NCBI RefSeq assembly: GCF_004135625.1 | Contig: NZ_SDPV01000001.1 | Coordinates: forward strand, 1,052,501 to 1,116,500 | From: Pelagerythrobacter rhizovicinus | Lineage (GTDB): Bacteria; Pseudomonadota; Alphaproteobacteria; Sphingomonadales; Sphingomonadaceae | Length of the DNA: 64,000 bases | Direction of reading: 5' to 3' | Shown here: piece after piece, positions 25,170 through 35,885 of the stretch | Position numbering within the stretch: position 1 is the first letter of the stretch | How the letters are laid out: each line of letters opens with the position of its first letter | Position numbers and translations under genes: made by a program | Notes under the pieces: model-generated | What the model was told of the DNA's origin: nothing | The model's database searches: none | What the model saw: the letters and a program-made list of their open reading frames with translations, nothing else

Positions 25170-27488
25170 ATGCGGCAGAAGGAACTGAGGATCGCACTCG
25201 TCTGCTATGGCGGGGTCAGCCTGGCGGTCTACATGCACGGGGTCACGAAGGAGATCTGGAAGCTCGCCAGCGCGAGCCGCGCGTTCCATGCGTCCGATCC
25301 GCCCGCCGACGGTGTGCAAGGAGTTTATCGGGAGCTGCTGGAAGCGATCGAAGCGGAGCATGGGCTCAAGCTGCGCGTGCTGCCGGACATTCTCAGCGGT
25401 GCCAGCGCAGGGGGCATCAACGCGGTGTTCCTGGCCCAGGCCATCCATTCTGGGCGTTCGCTGGAACCTCTGACGGAGCTGTGGTTGTCGGCGGCGGATG
25501 TGGAGCGCCTGGTCGATCCCAAGGCGGAGCCGGTCTGGCGCTTCGCCAAGTATTGGGCGCAGCCAATCGCCTGGTGGCTGCTCCAGCGGCCCGGGAACGC
25601 CGTGTCCGAGAGCGTCGCGCCGGAAACGCAGGCGGAAGTGCGACGCAAGGTTTCTGGTTTCATACGCGGACGCTGGTTCGAGCCGCCGTTTTCCGGCATC
25701 GGTTTCTCGCACCTCCTGTTCGAAGCGCTGGATGCAATGGCGAACGCGCCCTGCGGCAAGCCGCTGCTGCCGCCCCGTCATCCGATCGATCTCATGGTGA
25801 CGACCACCGACTTCCGCGGACACTTGGAACTGCTGCGGCTCAACAGTCCGCCGGTGGTGGAGGAGAGCGAGCACCGCCTTCCGATCGGGTTCACCGCCCG
25901 CACACCTGCGGAGGGCGGGCACGATCTCGCCGACCCGCTGGAGCTCACGTTCGCCGCCCGTGCCACCGCGAGCTTCCCCGGTGCATTTCCACCGCTGCAG
26001 CTCAAGGAGATCGATCGCCTCGCGCGCGAGCGGAAGCTCGAATGGAGCGAGCGACACAAGTTCCTGGAGCGCGCGATGCCGGTCAACTTGCGGCAGGGCT
26101 CGGCGGAAGGGATCTCGCTGATCGACGGGTCGGTGCTGGTCAACAAGCCCTTCGAAGGCGCAATGCACGCACTTCGTGGTCGCCCGGCCCAGCGGGAGGT
26201 CGACCGGCGCTTCGTCTATATCGACCCGCGCCCCGACCGCACACACTCGATCCGCGAGCGGAACGACGATCCGGTCGGTTTCTTCGGCGCGATCTTCGGA
26301 TCGCTTTCGACGATCCCGCGCGAGCAGCCGATCCGCGACAATCTGGAAGTGCTCGAACGTCAGTCGCAAGAAGCGGAGCGACGCCAGCACATGATAGCGG
26401 CGCTGCGGCCAGACGTCGAAGCCGCAGTGGAGCGCCTGTTCGGGCTGACGCTGTTCCTCGACCGACCCACGCCGAGGCGGCTCAATGCATGGCGCGCGAA
26501 GGCACAGCAGGCCGCCGCCGAACAAGCCGGCTATGCCTTCCAGTCTTACGCACAGGCGAAGTTTACCGGGATCGTGGAGAGCCTCGCCGAACTGGTGTTC
26601 GAGGCCGCTCCTGAGCTCAAGCTACCCGACGCGCGCCCGATCATCGCCATGCTGCGCAATGCCCTATCGGAGCGGGGACTCGACCGGCTCTCCGCGCCTT
26701 CGGGCGGCGCGAGCGCGGGGGCGATCGCCTTCTTCCGTGCGCACGACGTTGGCTTTCGCGTGCGCCGTCTGCGCCTGCTCGCGCGCCGGCTGTCGCGCGA
26801 GTGGGATGCCGATCCGGAGATTCCGGATGCAGCGGTCGAGGAAGCACGCGACGCGATCTACAGGATCCTCGCGCTCTACTTCGCACGCGAAAGGGCGAAC
26901 GATCTGGGCGAGGATTTCCCCTTGCTCGCAGCAAACATAGTCGACGATCCTTCCGCGGTAATCGATGCGCTCGCGGCGCGTCGCCTGCTCCCCGAGGTCG
27001 ACGAAATGGCCGAGCAGATGCTGGCTGAGGCCCTCGAGAAGATGCCGAAGAATCTTCGGCGACTGATGCTGCTGACCTATCTCGGCTTCCCGTTCTACGA
27101 CGTGGCAACCCTGCCGCTGGTGCGGGACGATGCGCTTACCGAGTTCGACCCGATCAAGGTCGACCGGATCAGCCCCGACGATGCGCGTTCGATCCGTGAA
27201 GGCGGCACGCGTGCGACGTTGCGGGGAATCGAGTTCTACAACTTCGGGGCGTTCTTCAGCCGCGCCTATCGCGAAAACGACTATCTTTGGGGTCGGCTCC
27301 ACGGAGCGGAGCGGATGATAGACCTGGTCTGCTCGACCATTGAGAAGCGAGACGAGGCGATCGATCCCGCCACCTTCAAGCGCAAGGTCTTTCTCGCCAT
27401 TCTCGAGGAGGAACGCGAGCGGCTGCGGGCCGATCCGGCGTTGCTGGAGCGGATCCGGAGCGAGGTGCTGGCGACCGAACGAGTTTGA
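25170..27488 (+). CDS. large patatin-like phospholipase
   Basis: 772 aa serine lipase of the patatin-related (long) family. Seen: oxyanion stretch CYGGVSLAVYMHG near residues 12-24, nucleophile elbow SGASAGG with Ser79, and catalytic Asp319 in LIDGSVLVNKPF, completing the Ser-Asp dyad. The C-terminal half (from about 400) is mostly helical, charged and without a known domain; it has long Arg/Glu-rich helices and ends with EEERERLRADPALLE. No signal peptide, so cytoplasmic or membrane-peripheral. ATG 25170 precedes the conserved KELRIALVCYGG strand; the frame extends upstream without support. Divergent from radA. Substrate unknown. Confidence 0.88.
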   Translation: MRQKELRIALVCYGGVSLAVYMHGVTKEIWKLASASRAFHASDPPADGVQGVYRELLEAIEAEHGLKLRVLPDILSGASAGGINAVFLAQAIHSGRSLEPLTELWLSAADVERLVDPKAEPVWRFAKYWAQPIAWWLLQRPGNAVSESVAPETQAEVRRKVSGFIRGRWFEPPFSGIGFSHLLFEALDAMANAPCGKPLLPPRHPIDLMVTTTDFRGHLELLRLNSPPVVEESEHRLPIGFTARTPAEGGHDLADPLELTFAARATASFPGAFPPLQLKEIDRLARERKLEWSERHKFLERAMPVNLRQGSAEGISLIDGSVLVNKPFEGAMHALRGRPAQREVDRRFVYIDPRPDRTHSIRERNDDPVGFFGAIFGSLSTIPREQPIRDNLEVLERQSQEAERRQHMIAALRPDVEAAVERLFGLTLFLDRPTPRRLNAWRAKAQQAAAEQAGYAFQSYAQAKFTGIVESLAELVFEAAPELKLPDARPIIAMLRNALSERGLDRLSAPSGGASAGAIAFFRAHDVGFRVRRLRLLARRLSREWDADPEIPDAAVEEARDAIYRILALYFARERANDLGEDFPLLAANIVDDPSAVIDALAARRLLPEVDEMAEQMLAEALEKMPKNLRRLMLLTYLGFPFYDVATLPLVRDDALTEFDPIKVDRISPDDARSIREGGTRATLRGIEFYNFGAFFSRAYRENDYLWGRLHGAERMIDLVCSTIEKRDEAIDPATFKRKVFLAILEEERERLRADPALLERIRSEVLATERV

Positions 27489-27513
27489 AGGCCGATCCGT
27501 TGCCGGGCCTTTT
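27488..27513 (+). terminator. terminator hairpin between patatin gene and dnaJ
   Basis: Stem AAGGCC (27488-27493)/GGCCTT (27506-27511) continuing into TTTT, directly after the patatin-like stop. The reverse strand also forms the stem, followed by TTCAAA, so it could end dnaJ transcripts weakly too. Confidence 0.6.
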
Positions 27514-27516
27514 GTA

Positions 27517-28635
27517 CTAGGCCCCGAACGCATCCTTCAGGCGTTCGAAGAAGCCGCGGCATTCAGGGCATTCCTCGCCCGTCTCTGTCTCGCGGAACTG
27601 TTCGAGCAGCGCCTTTTGTTCCTTGCTGAGCTTCGTCGGCGTCTCGACCGCGATCTCGACCACCAGATCGCCGCGCCCCCGGCCCTGAAGCACGGGCATC
27701 CCCGCGCCGCGCACGCGCAGCTGTTTGCCCGACTGAATACCGGCCGGGATATCGACGGTGTTGGTCTCGCCGCCGAGATCGGGAATCTCGACCTTGCCGC
27801 CAAGTGCGGCGGTCGTGAAGCTGATCGGAACACGGGAGAGCAGCGTCGTCCCCTCGCGCTGGAACACCGGGTGCGGGCGGACATGCACGAAGATATACAG
27901 ATCGCCCGGCGGTGCCCCGCGGGGGCCCGCCTCGCCTTTGCCGGTAAGGCGGATGCGCGTGCCGGTATCGACGCCGGGCGGGATCTCCACCTCGATTGTC
28001 TGGGGGCGGTCTACGCATCCTTCTCCACGGCAGTCGCGGCACGGGCTCACCAGGACCTCGCCGCGGCCGTGGCAGCTCGGGCATGGCCGCTCGACCACGA
28101 AGAAGCCCTGCTTGGCGCGGACCTTGCCGTAGCCGTTGCAGAGATTGCAGCCGCGGGTGCTCGTGCCCGGTGTGGCGCCTGAGCCATGGCAAGTTTCGCA
28201 AGCCTGCGAGACTTCGATCTCGATTTGGGTCTCTTTGCCGTGGAACGCCTCTTCGAGGCCGATCTCCATATCGTAGCGCAGATCGGCGCCCCGGCGCGGC
28301 TGCTGCCGGCCGCCGCCGCCGAAGGCGCTGCCGAAGATCGTCTCGAAAATATCGCCAAGATCGGCAAAGTCCGCGCCAGGGTGGCCGCCACCGCCCATGC
28401 CCTGCTGAAACGCGGCATGGCCGAAGCGGTCGTAGGCGGCGCGCTTCTGCGGGTCTTTGAGGCAGTCATAGGCGGCGCTGACCGCTTTGAACTTCGCCTC
28501 GTTCTCCTTGCACCCCTGGTTGCGGTCAGGGTGGTACTTCATTGCCAGCTTGCGGTAGGCCGATTTGATCGTCGCAGGATCCGCATCGCGGCTGACGCCG
28601 AGAAGCTCGTAGAAGTCGATTTCGGTTGCCGGCAT
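27517..28635 (-). CDS. dnaJ: chaperone protein DnaJ
   Basis: Hsp40 co-chaperone that stimulates DnaK ATPase and delivers substrates. 372 aa. Seen: J-domain at 1-70 with HPD (MKYHPDRNQG), a Gly-rich linker with GMGGGGHPGADF, four zinc repeats CETCHGSG, CNLCNGYG, CPSCHGRG and CRDCRGEG between about 145 and 210, then the C-terminal substrate domains. An extra C-terminal CPECRGFFERLKDAFG tail is present. Downstream of dnaK by 79 nt, the standard order. Confidence 0.97.
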   Translation of the reverse strand: MPATEIDFYELLGVSRDADPATIKSAYRKLAMKYHPDRNQGCKENEAKFKAVSAAYDCLKDPQKRAAYDRFGHAAFQQGMGGGGHPGADFADLGDIFETIFGSAFGGGGRQQPRRGADLRYDMEIGLEEAFHGKETQIEIEVSQACETCHGSGATPGTSTRGCNLCNGYGKVRAKQGFFVVERPCPSCHGRGEVLVSPCRDCRGEGCVDRPQTIEVEIPPGVDTGTRIRLTGKGEAGPRGAPPGDLYIFVHVRPHPVFQREGTTLLSRVPISFTTAALGGKVEIPDLGGETNTVDIPAGIQSGKQLRVRGAGMPVLQGRGRGDLVVEIAVETPTKLSKEQKALLEQFRETETGEECPECRGFFERLKDAFGA

Positions 28636-28661
28636 AGTATCCCCGCCCCTTCAAAGACCTA

Positions 28662-28691
28662 GCCGCCGCCGGGGCGGGCTGCACCGGCGGC
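28662..28691 (-). promoter_or_regulatory. hairpin in the dnaK-dnaJ spacer
   Basis: 7-bp stem GCCGCCG/CGGCGGC with a 16-nt loop in the 79-nt spacer. Could be an attenuator or RNA-stability element lowering dnaJ relative to dnaK; no T-tract. Inference from position. Confidence 0.35.
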
Positions 28692-28714
28692 GAACTGGAT
28701 CTTCATCGGGCGTC

Positions 28715-30652
<1,938 letters not shown>

Positions 30653-30690
30653 GGTTTCCCTATTCCGCTTCAGATAGTTGGACGCCGCAC

Positions 30691-30714
30691 ATTATGTCCC
30701 CCGAAACAGGCAAG
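30691..30714 (-). promoter_or_regulatory. RpoH (sigma-32)-like promoter of dnaK
   Basis: On the minus strand, CTTGCC (30714-30709), a 12-nt spacer and CATAAT (30696-30691), about 40 nt before the dnaK ATG. The CTTG box and the short spacer fit alphaproteobacterial RpoH promoters (CTTGAA, 11-14 nt, CYTATNT) rather than sigma-70 spacing. No CIRCE (TTAGCACTC-N9-GAGTGCTAA) is seen here. Confidence 0.5.
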
Positions 30715-30816
30715 ACCACTCGGCGGCTCGTAGCCCGGGATATAGGTTCGGTTTCTGTTGGCACAAGGGACCCTCAAGGCTAGCGTCGCGTAGCTATTCA
30801 GAGGGGAGAAACGACT

Positions 30817-31299
30817 ATGAGATCGTCCATTCTTGCTGCCGCAGCGCTTTCGGTCGCCGCGCTCGGCGTGGCTTCCTGCGGCGATGGTGCGACCGAGCAG
30901 CCGGTGGAAGCGCCCGACGGCGTGCCGGGGCTGACCATCACCAACGCCCGGGTGGTCCTCGCTCCAGTGGAGGGTAACCCCGCTGCGGTCTATTTCGATC
31001 TCGCCTATGACGGCGACCGCAACGTCGCGCTTACCCGCGCCCATGTCGAAGGAGCGGAAAGCGCCTCGCTCCACGAATATGGCGAGTGGAACCGGCAGGT
31101 GCAGATGCAGGAGATGCTGCCACTCGTGCTCAGGAAAGGTGACGAGGTGACATTCGAGCCGGGCGGCAAGCACGTGATGGCGACAGGCGTTTCGCCCGAG
31201 CTTCAGCCGGGAGGGACCACGGAAGTGACCCTCACGGTCTCGGGCGGCGACAAGACCACCTTCGAGGCTGAGATCCGCGGCCCTGGGGAAGAGCGCTGA
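30817..31299 (+). CDS. copper chaperone PCu(A)C, lipoprotein-like
   Basis: 160 aa periplasmic Cu(I) carrier that supplies copper to cytochrome oxidase CuA. The metal motif H-x10-M-x21-H-x-M is exact: His86, Met97, His119, Met121. Signal peptide with ALGVASC at residues 15-21 suggests a lipobox-like Cys21, so it may be membrane-anchored. ATG 30817 has GAGGGGAG upstream. Only 5 nt separate it from the following HExxH-protein gene, so the two probably form an operon, with the dioxygenase possibly included. Confidence 0.9.
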   Translation: MRSSILAAAALSVAALGVASCGDGATEQPVEAPDGVPGLTITNARVVLAPVEGNPAAVYFDLAYDGDRNVALTRAHVEGAESASLHEYGEWNRQVQMQEMLPLVLRKGDEVTFEPGGKHVMATGVSPELQPGGTTEVTLTVSGGDKTTFEAEIRGPGEER

Positions 31300-31304
31300 G
31301 CGAA

Positions 31305-31808
31305 GTGGCCGTTCCCGCCTCCGCGCCGGCATGTCCGGCCGGTGGGGAACGGCTCCTCACATCGGGCGAGGTCGCGCTCGCCCAGTCCATTTTCGGCAGC
31401 GCGATCGACTATTCGAAGGTCACCATTCGCCGCCGCAAGTTCTTTCCCCTTCAGCCGCGCAAGATCACCATGGCGCCGCGCGGGCATCTGCATTTCCACC
31501 CGCTGGGCGAAGCCTATTGCGATGATTTTGCGCAAGTTTCGGTGATCCGGCAGGGGCTCTTCATTCACGAGATGGTCCATGTGTGGCAGGCGCAGACAAA
31601 GGGAAGCTGGTGGCTCGTCTTCAATCGCATGCCATGGGCGCGCTACGACTACAGCCTCAAGCCGGGCTGGTCGCTTGAGCGTTACGGAATCGAGCAGCAG
31701 GCGGAGATAGTGAAGCATGCGTTCTGGCTGCGCAACGGCGTGAGCGTGGCCGGTGCTCCCGATGTGAGAGCCTACGATCTGCTGGTGAGGTTTCCCGGCG
31801 CCTCTTGA
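31305..31808 (+). CDS. HExxH-motif protein ('vgr-related' type), putative zinc metalloprotein
   Basis: 167 aa from GTG 31305, 5 nt after the copper-chaperone stop. Contains HEMVHVWQ (His88, Glu89, His92), a zincin-type metal site, with several aromatic residues around it and HLHFHP earlier. Similar proteins in sphingomonads are often labelled vgr-related or DUF4157-like, but no substrate is known. No signal peptide is obvious (starts AVPASAPACPAGG). A protease role is possible but unproven. Confidence 0.7.
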   Translation: MAVPASAPACPAGGERLLTSGEVALAQSIFGSAIDYSKVTIRRRKFFPLQPRKITMAPRGHLHFHPLGEAYCDDFAQVSVIRQGLFIHEMVHVWQAQTKGSWWLVFNRMPWARYDYSLKPGWSLERYGIEQQAEIVKHAFWLRNGVSVAGAPDVRAYDLLVRFPGAS

Positions 31809-31885
31809 GCGTGGCGGTTTCACTTGATACCTCTTCCGGCAGTGTCCGGGCGGCCCAACCCGCGCCCGGCCAACAGGTTCAAGAC

Positions 31886-33046
31886 ATGGAGCTCAAGGAT
31901 TATGGGATGTCGCGCGAGCGCGGCTTCCTTTCGCATTACGAAATCGATCAGATTGCCCTCCCTCGCCAGTTCGATCCGGCAGTGGAGGCTGCGGAGAACC
32001 TTTCAGGCCTGCTGACCACCGGCCGTGTCCGCCATTGGCTCGATCAGATCCCGGATCCCCGGATCGAAGACTGGGCGCGCGAAGCAGCGGAGGAAGAGGT
32101 CCGCACCGCCATGGTGCACTATTCCTTCCTTGTTCAGGCCTACGTCTGGGGCGAGCCGGACCCGCCCGCCTGTCTTCCCGCCAACCTCTCGCGGCCGATC
32201 GTCGCGATTGCGGACCGGCTCGGCCAGGCGCCGCTCCTGCCCTACTCCTCCTACGTGCTCGACAACTGGTACCGGCTCGAGAAGTCGGGGCCGATCGATC
32301 TCGACAACATAGCGATGTACCAGAACTTCCTCGGCGGCGCCGACGAGAACTGGTTCGTGCTCGTCCATGTCGCGATCGAGGCAGAAGCAGGCGTCCTGCT
32401 CGACAATGCGGTGAAGCTTGTCGCGGTGGCAAGGCAGCGTGACGAAGTCGAGGCCGAACGCCTGTTGAAGGAGATGCACGACGCGTGGGAGCGAATCTAC
32501 GGCCACTTCGCACGGATGCCGGAGCGTTGCGATCCCTATGTCTATTTCCACCGGGTCCGTCCTTACATTCACGGCTGGGCCAACAACCCCGCGCTTGACG
32601 GCGGACTGGTGTACGAGGGAGTTGAAAAGTTCGGCTCCACCCCGCAGGCTTTCCGCGGCCAGACCGGTTCGCAGTCGAGCATCGTGCCCTCAATGGACGC
32701 GCTGTTTCAGGTCGGCCATTCGGACGATCCGCTCAAGACCTTCCTCGACGAGCTGCACCACTACCGTCCGGTGCCGCACCGCCGCTTCATCGAGGATCTG
32801 GCTGCGCAGTCTAGCTTGCGCGACTTCGTTTCGACCTCGGGCAATCAGGCGCTCAAGGACGCGTTCAACGCCTGCCTCGAGCAGTCGGCGCGATTCCGTA
32901 CGAGGCATCTCGAATATGCGGCCAGCTATATCAACAAGCAGGCGGGCTCGATCGCGGGCAACGATCCCGACGTGGGCACGGGCGGCACGCCGTTCATGCG
33001 CTATCTGAAGAAGCACCGCGACGAAAACCGCGCGCAAACGGTCTAG
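31886..33046 (+). CDS. indoleamine 2,3-dioxygenase family protein
   Basis: Heme dioxygenase opening the indole ring of tryptophan to N-formylkynurenine, or a relative acting on another indole. 386 aa. The IDO C-terminal signature is clear: FRTRHLEYAASYI with the proximal heme His341, then DVGTGGTPFMRYLKKHRDE (GTGGT propionate loop). Upstream blocks PLLPYSSYVLDNWY and YVYFHRVRPYIHGW also fit. ATG 31886 begins the family-like MELKDYGMSRERGF; a TTG at 31805 overlapping the previous stop (TTGA) is an alternative adding 27 residues. No kynureninase or formamidase gene is nearby. Confidence 0.88.
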   Translation: MELKDYGMSRERGFLSHYEIDQIALPRQFDPAVEAAENLSGLLTTGRVRHWLDQIPDPRIEDWAREAAEEEVRTAMVHYSFLVQAYVWGEPDPPACLPANLSRPIVAIADRLGQAPLLPYSSYVLDNWYRLEKSGPIDLDNIAMYQNFLGGADENWFVLVHVAIEAEAGVLLDNAVKLVAVARQRDEVEAERLLKEMHDAWERIYGHFARMPERCDPYVYFHRVRPYIHGWANNPALDGGLVYEGVEKFGSTPQAFRGQTGSQSSIVPSMDALFQVGHSDDPLKTFLDELHHYRPVPHRRFIEDLAAQSSLRDFVSTSGNQALKDAFNACLEQSARFRTRHLEYAASYINKQAGSIAGNDPDVGTGGTPFMRYLKKHRDENRAQTV

Positions 33047-33066
33047 TCAGGTAACATATACAAGGC

Positions 33067-33090
33067 GGCCGTCCCGCTCCCGGGACGGCC
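33067..33090. terminator. convergent hairpin after the dioxygenase gene
   Basis: Perfect 10-bp stem GGCCGTCCCG/CGGGACGGCC with a CTCC loop in the 67-bp gap between two convergent genes. No T-tract on either side; likely a bidirectional transcript end. Confidence 0.55.
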
Positions 33091-33113
33091 CCTGCCCTGC
33101 GGTCGCGCGCGGA

Positions 33114-33413
33114 TCAGCGGAAGTAGTCGTCGTAACGGTCGTCATCGCGGCAGTCGTCGTCGAGATAGCGGCGCCCGTCGCGGTCGTACCACCCGTTGCA
33201 GCGATTGTTCTTGTCCTTGAAGTAACCTGCAAGTCCGCCGATCGCTGCACCGGCGATGGCATAGGTTTCGAGATCCTCGCCGGTAATCGCTGCGGCAGCG
33301 GCGCCTGCAGCCGCGCCAAGCCCTGCACCTTCGACCGCATAGTTTTCCGCACACGCCGAAAGCGTGAATGAGGAAGCGAGCAGCGCCGGCGCGAGCAGCA
33401 TTCTGGATTTCAT
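33114..33413 (-). CDS. glycine-zipper lipoprotein
   Basis: 99 aa from ATG 33413. Signal peptide ends in LSAC (lipobox Cys22), then an Ala/Gly-rich segment with small residues every fourth position (GAGLGAAAGAAAAAITG, AIAGAAIGGLAGYF), typical of glycine-zipper proteins of the outer membrane (17 kDa antigen or YMGG class). The C-terminus is an Asp/Arg/Tyr-rich tail (DDDCRDDDRYDDYF). Convergent with the dioxygenase gene. Probably structural in the envelope; function unknown. Confidence 0.8.
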   Translation of the reverse strand: MKSRMLLAPALLASSFTLSACAENYAVEGAGLGAAAGAAAAAITGEDLETYAIAGAAIGGLAGYFKDKNNRCNGWYDRDGRRYLDDDCRDDDRYDDYFR

Positions 33414-33508
33414 GGCTATTCTCCGTAGCATCCCTGTGCGGATTGCTACGGGTCGCGCGTACTTAGGTTCCGCAACGGACAGGCCGCTGCGGTGAACCGA
33501 GACCTCGA

Positions 33509-35257
33509 TCAGTCGTACGTTACGCCGGGGAGTCCCTGGCCCCCGTCGGCGATGAAATCCTCGATCCGCGCCTCCAGCACCGGCAGCGGAACGGAGCCGA
33601 GCGACAGCACGACATCGTGGAACTTCCGGATGTCGAACCGTTCCCCCAGCGCCCCTTCCGCTTCTGCCCGCACGCGCCGGATGGTCATCTCGCCAAGCTT
33701 GTAGGCGAGCGCCTGGCCCGGCCAGCTGATATAGCGGTCGACCTCGGTCTCGACTTCACGTCGCGACAGCGCGGTACGGCTCGCCAGATAGTCGATCGCC
33801 TGCTCGCGGCTCCAGCCATAATGGTGAATGCCGGTGTCGATCACCAGCCGCGCCGCGCGCCACATTTCGTAGCTGAGTTGACCGAACCGCTCGTAGGGAG
33901 TGCGATAGATGCCCATCTCGTTACCGAGATACTCGACATAGAGTCCCCAGCCCTCGCCGAAGCCGGAGAAGTAGGTCTGGCGGCGGAAGCGCGGCGCTTC
34001 CTCCTGCTCGAGCGCCACGCCGGCCTGGAAGCTGTGCCCGGGAATGCACTCGTGCAGCGTCAGTGCCGGAATGTTGTACAGCGGCCGCGAGGGAAGATCG
34101 TAGGTGTTCATCATGCAGGCGTCGAGCCCGCCACGCCCCGCCGTGTAGAACGGTGCGATCGCATCGGGCACCGGGCGGATGGTGAAGCGATGGCGCGGAA
34201 GAAAGCCGAAATAGTCGGCGATCACCCCGTCGACCCGCTTGGCGGTGTAGGCCGAAACGCCCATCAGTTCTTCTGGAGTGTCGGCGACGAACCGGGCGTC
34301 GGTGCGCAGGAACTGCACGAATTCCGGCAAGGTACCTTCGAATCCCGCGTCAGCCTTGACCTTCTCCATTTCGGCGGTGATCCGCGCGACTTCGGCCAGG
34401 CCGATCTCGTGAATCTCCTCCGCCGTGAGATCGAGGGTCGTGTACTGTTCGATCTGCTGCTGGTAGTAGGCCGCGCCCTCAGGCATCTCCTCGGCGGCGA
34501 GCGTGGTGCGCGTCTGCGGCAGATACTCGTTGCGAAAGAATTCCAGCAGTCGGGCGAACGCGGGCGTGACGCTTTCCGCAATCGCGGCGCGCCCCTGGGT
34601 CTTGAGCCGTTCCGCCTCAACGGCGGGAATCCGCTGAGGCATCTCGGCGAAGGCGGTCCAGAAGGGGCTGTCCTCCACGTTTTCGACCACGTTCGACGCA
34701 ATCGAGCTATCCCGCCCGTCCAGCGTCACGCGCGGCACGCTTAATCCGCGCTCCAGCCCGGCGCGCGAGTTGGCGATATGCTCCTCGAAATAGCGCGGAA
34801 TCTCCTGCATGCGTGAAATGTAGCGCTCGTACTCCTCGACCGTGGTGAAGCCGGTACGCGGGGCGAGATAGCTCCAGAAGTTGCTGTCGCTGTCGAACGG
34901 CATTTCCCATTCGCGGAAACGCGCGTCACCGATTTCGCCTTCCAGCAGCGTACGGAATACGGCTGCGTCGATCCGGGAGGAGGGACTGAACGCGCCTTGG
35001 TCCAGTGCAGCCAGCCGCTGCAGAAACTCCCGGGCCTTGGCTGCGCGAGCCAAGTGCGCTTCGGGTGTGACCGATGGAAGCTCGCTGCCGGGGGCGGTGC
35101 TGCCGTTACCCTCCTCGACCAGCTTGTACTGCGCAAGTCGGTGGGCGTAGTACTCGTCGGTCAGCGAAGCGAGACGATCGTCCGCCGTTTCCTCCGCCTG
35201 CAGCGGCACGGCGGCGACGCAGGCGGCGGCGATTGCCACCGGAAACGCAAATCTCAT
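33509..35257 (-). CDS. DUF885 family protein, putative exported metallopeptidase
   Basis: 582 aa with an N-terminal signal peptide (FPVAIAAACVAAVPLQAEE). The DUF885 core is mostly helical; the metal-site-like motif TLHECIPGHSFQ (HExxxGH) is present near residue 400 together with FGEGWGLYVEYLG, the paired Glu motif of the family. Such proteins resemble M32-type carboxypeptidases, and some are annotated as X-Pro or dipeptidyl peptidases, but substrates are not firmly known. Lies 24 nt after grpE and may be co-transcribed with hrcA-grpE. Confidence 0.85.
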   Translation of the reverse strand: MRFAFPVAIAAACVAAVPLQAEETADDRLASLTDEYYAHRLAQYKLVEEGNGSTAPGSELPSVTPEAHLARAAKAREFLQRLAALDQGAFSPSSRIDAAVFRTLLEGEIGDARFREWEMPFDSDSNFWSYLAPRTGFTTVEEYERYISRMQEIPRYFEEHIANSRAGLERGLSVPRVTLDGRDSSIASNVVENVEDSPFWTAFAEMPQRIPAVEAERLKTQGRAAIAESVTPAFARLLEFFRNEYLPQTRTTLAAEEMPEGAAYYQQQIEQYTTLDLTAEEIHEIGLAEVARITAEMEKVKADAGFEGTLPEFVQFLRTDARFVADTPEELMGVSAYTAKRVDGVIADYFGFLPRHRFTIRPVPDAIAPFYTAGRGGLDACMMNTYDLPSRPLYNIPALTLHECIPGHSFQAGVALEQEEAPRFRRQTYFSGFGEGWGLYVEYLGNEMGIYRTPYERFGQLSYEMWRAARLVIDTGIHHYGWSREQAIDYLASRTALSRREVETEVDRYISWPGQALAYKLGEMTIRRVRAEAEGALGERFDIRKFHDVVLSLGSVPLPVLEARIEDFIADGGQGLPGVTYD

Positions 35258-35281
35258 CGATCCTCCCCTAGGAACTTGTCC

Positions 35282-35872
35282 TCACTTGGCCACGCTTACC
35301 ATGGCGGGACGCAGCAGGCGGTCCTTGATCATATAGCCGGACTGGAGTTCCTGCACGACCGTGCCCGGCTCCTGCCCCTCGCCCGCCGGCACTTCCATCA
35401 TCGCCTGGTGGACATTGGGATCGAGCGGCAGGCCGGTCGCGGCGATGCGCGTGATGCCATGCTGCGCGAAGACTTTCTCGATCTCGCGCTGGGTCGCCTC
35501 GATCCCGGCGATGAAGCGGCTCATCTTCTCGTCATCGCGGTATTCCGCCGGAACCGATTCGATCGCCCGGGCAAGATTATCCGCAACCGACAGAATATCG
35601 CGCGCGAAACCGGTGGCGGCATAGTTGCGCGCGTCTTGCACATCCTTCTCGAGCCGTCGCCGCACGTTCTGCGTCTCGGCGCGTGCGTAGAGCACGTCCT
35701 GCTTGGCTGCGTCGAGATCGGCACGCAGAGCGGCGATCGCATTCTCCGGGCTGTCTTCGCCATCCTCCGCACCGTCGGCCTCGTTCTCGCCGCCGTCGAG
35801 GAATTCTTCCGGAACACCTTCGAGTTCTTTTTCTACGGCCTCGTCGTGCGGCCGCTTGTCGTTATCGCTCAT
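35282..35872 (-). CDS. grpE: nucleotide exchange factor GrpE
   Basis: Releases ADP from DnaK. 196 aa: an acidic Glu/Asp/Gly-rich N-terminus (residues 1-50), a long coiled-coil dimerisation helix (about 45-120) and the beta-domain at the C-terminus with LDPNVHQAMMEV and GYMIKDRLLRPAMVSVAK, the family signature. Lies 13 nt after hrcA on the same strand. The dnaK-dnaJ genes are about 5 kb away on the same strand. Confidence 0.96.
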   Translation of the reverse strand: MSDNDKRPHDEAVEKELEGVPEEFLDGGENEADGAEDGEDSPENAIAALRADLDAAKQDVLYARAETQNVRRRLEKDVQDARNYAATGFARDILSVADNLARAIESVPAEYRDDEKMSRFIAGIEATQREIEKVFAQHGITRIAATGLPLDPNVHQAMMEVPAGEGQEPGTVVQELQSGYMIKDRLLRPAMVSVAK

Positions 35873-35885
35873 GGTCTTTTCGTAT

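Noticed and set aside
24897-26525. Minus-strand frame of about 540 codons inside the patatin-like gene
   Set aside because: The opposite strand carries intact lipase motifs and normal codon use; this is a shadow.
30670-31332. Minus-strand frame covering the dnaK upstream region and copper chaperone
   Set aside because: The opposite strand encodes PCu(A)C with an exact metal motif, and the frame crosses the dnaK promoter.
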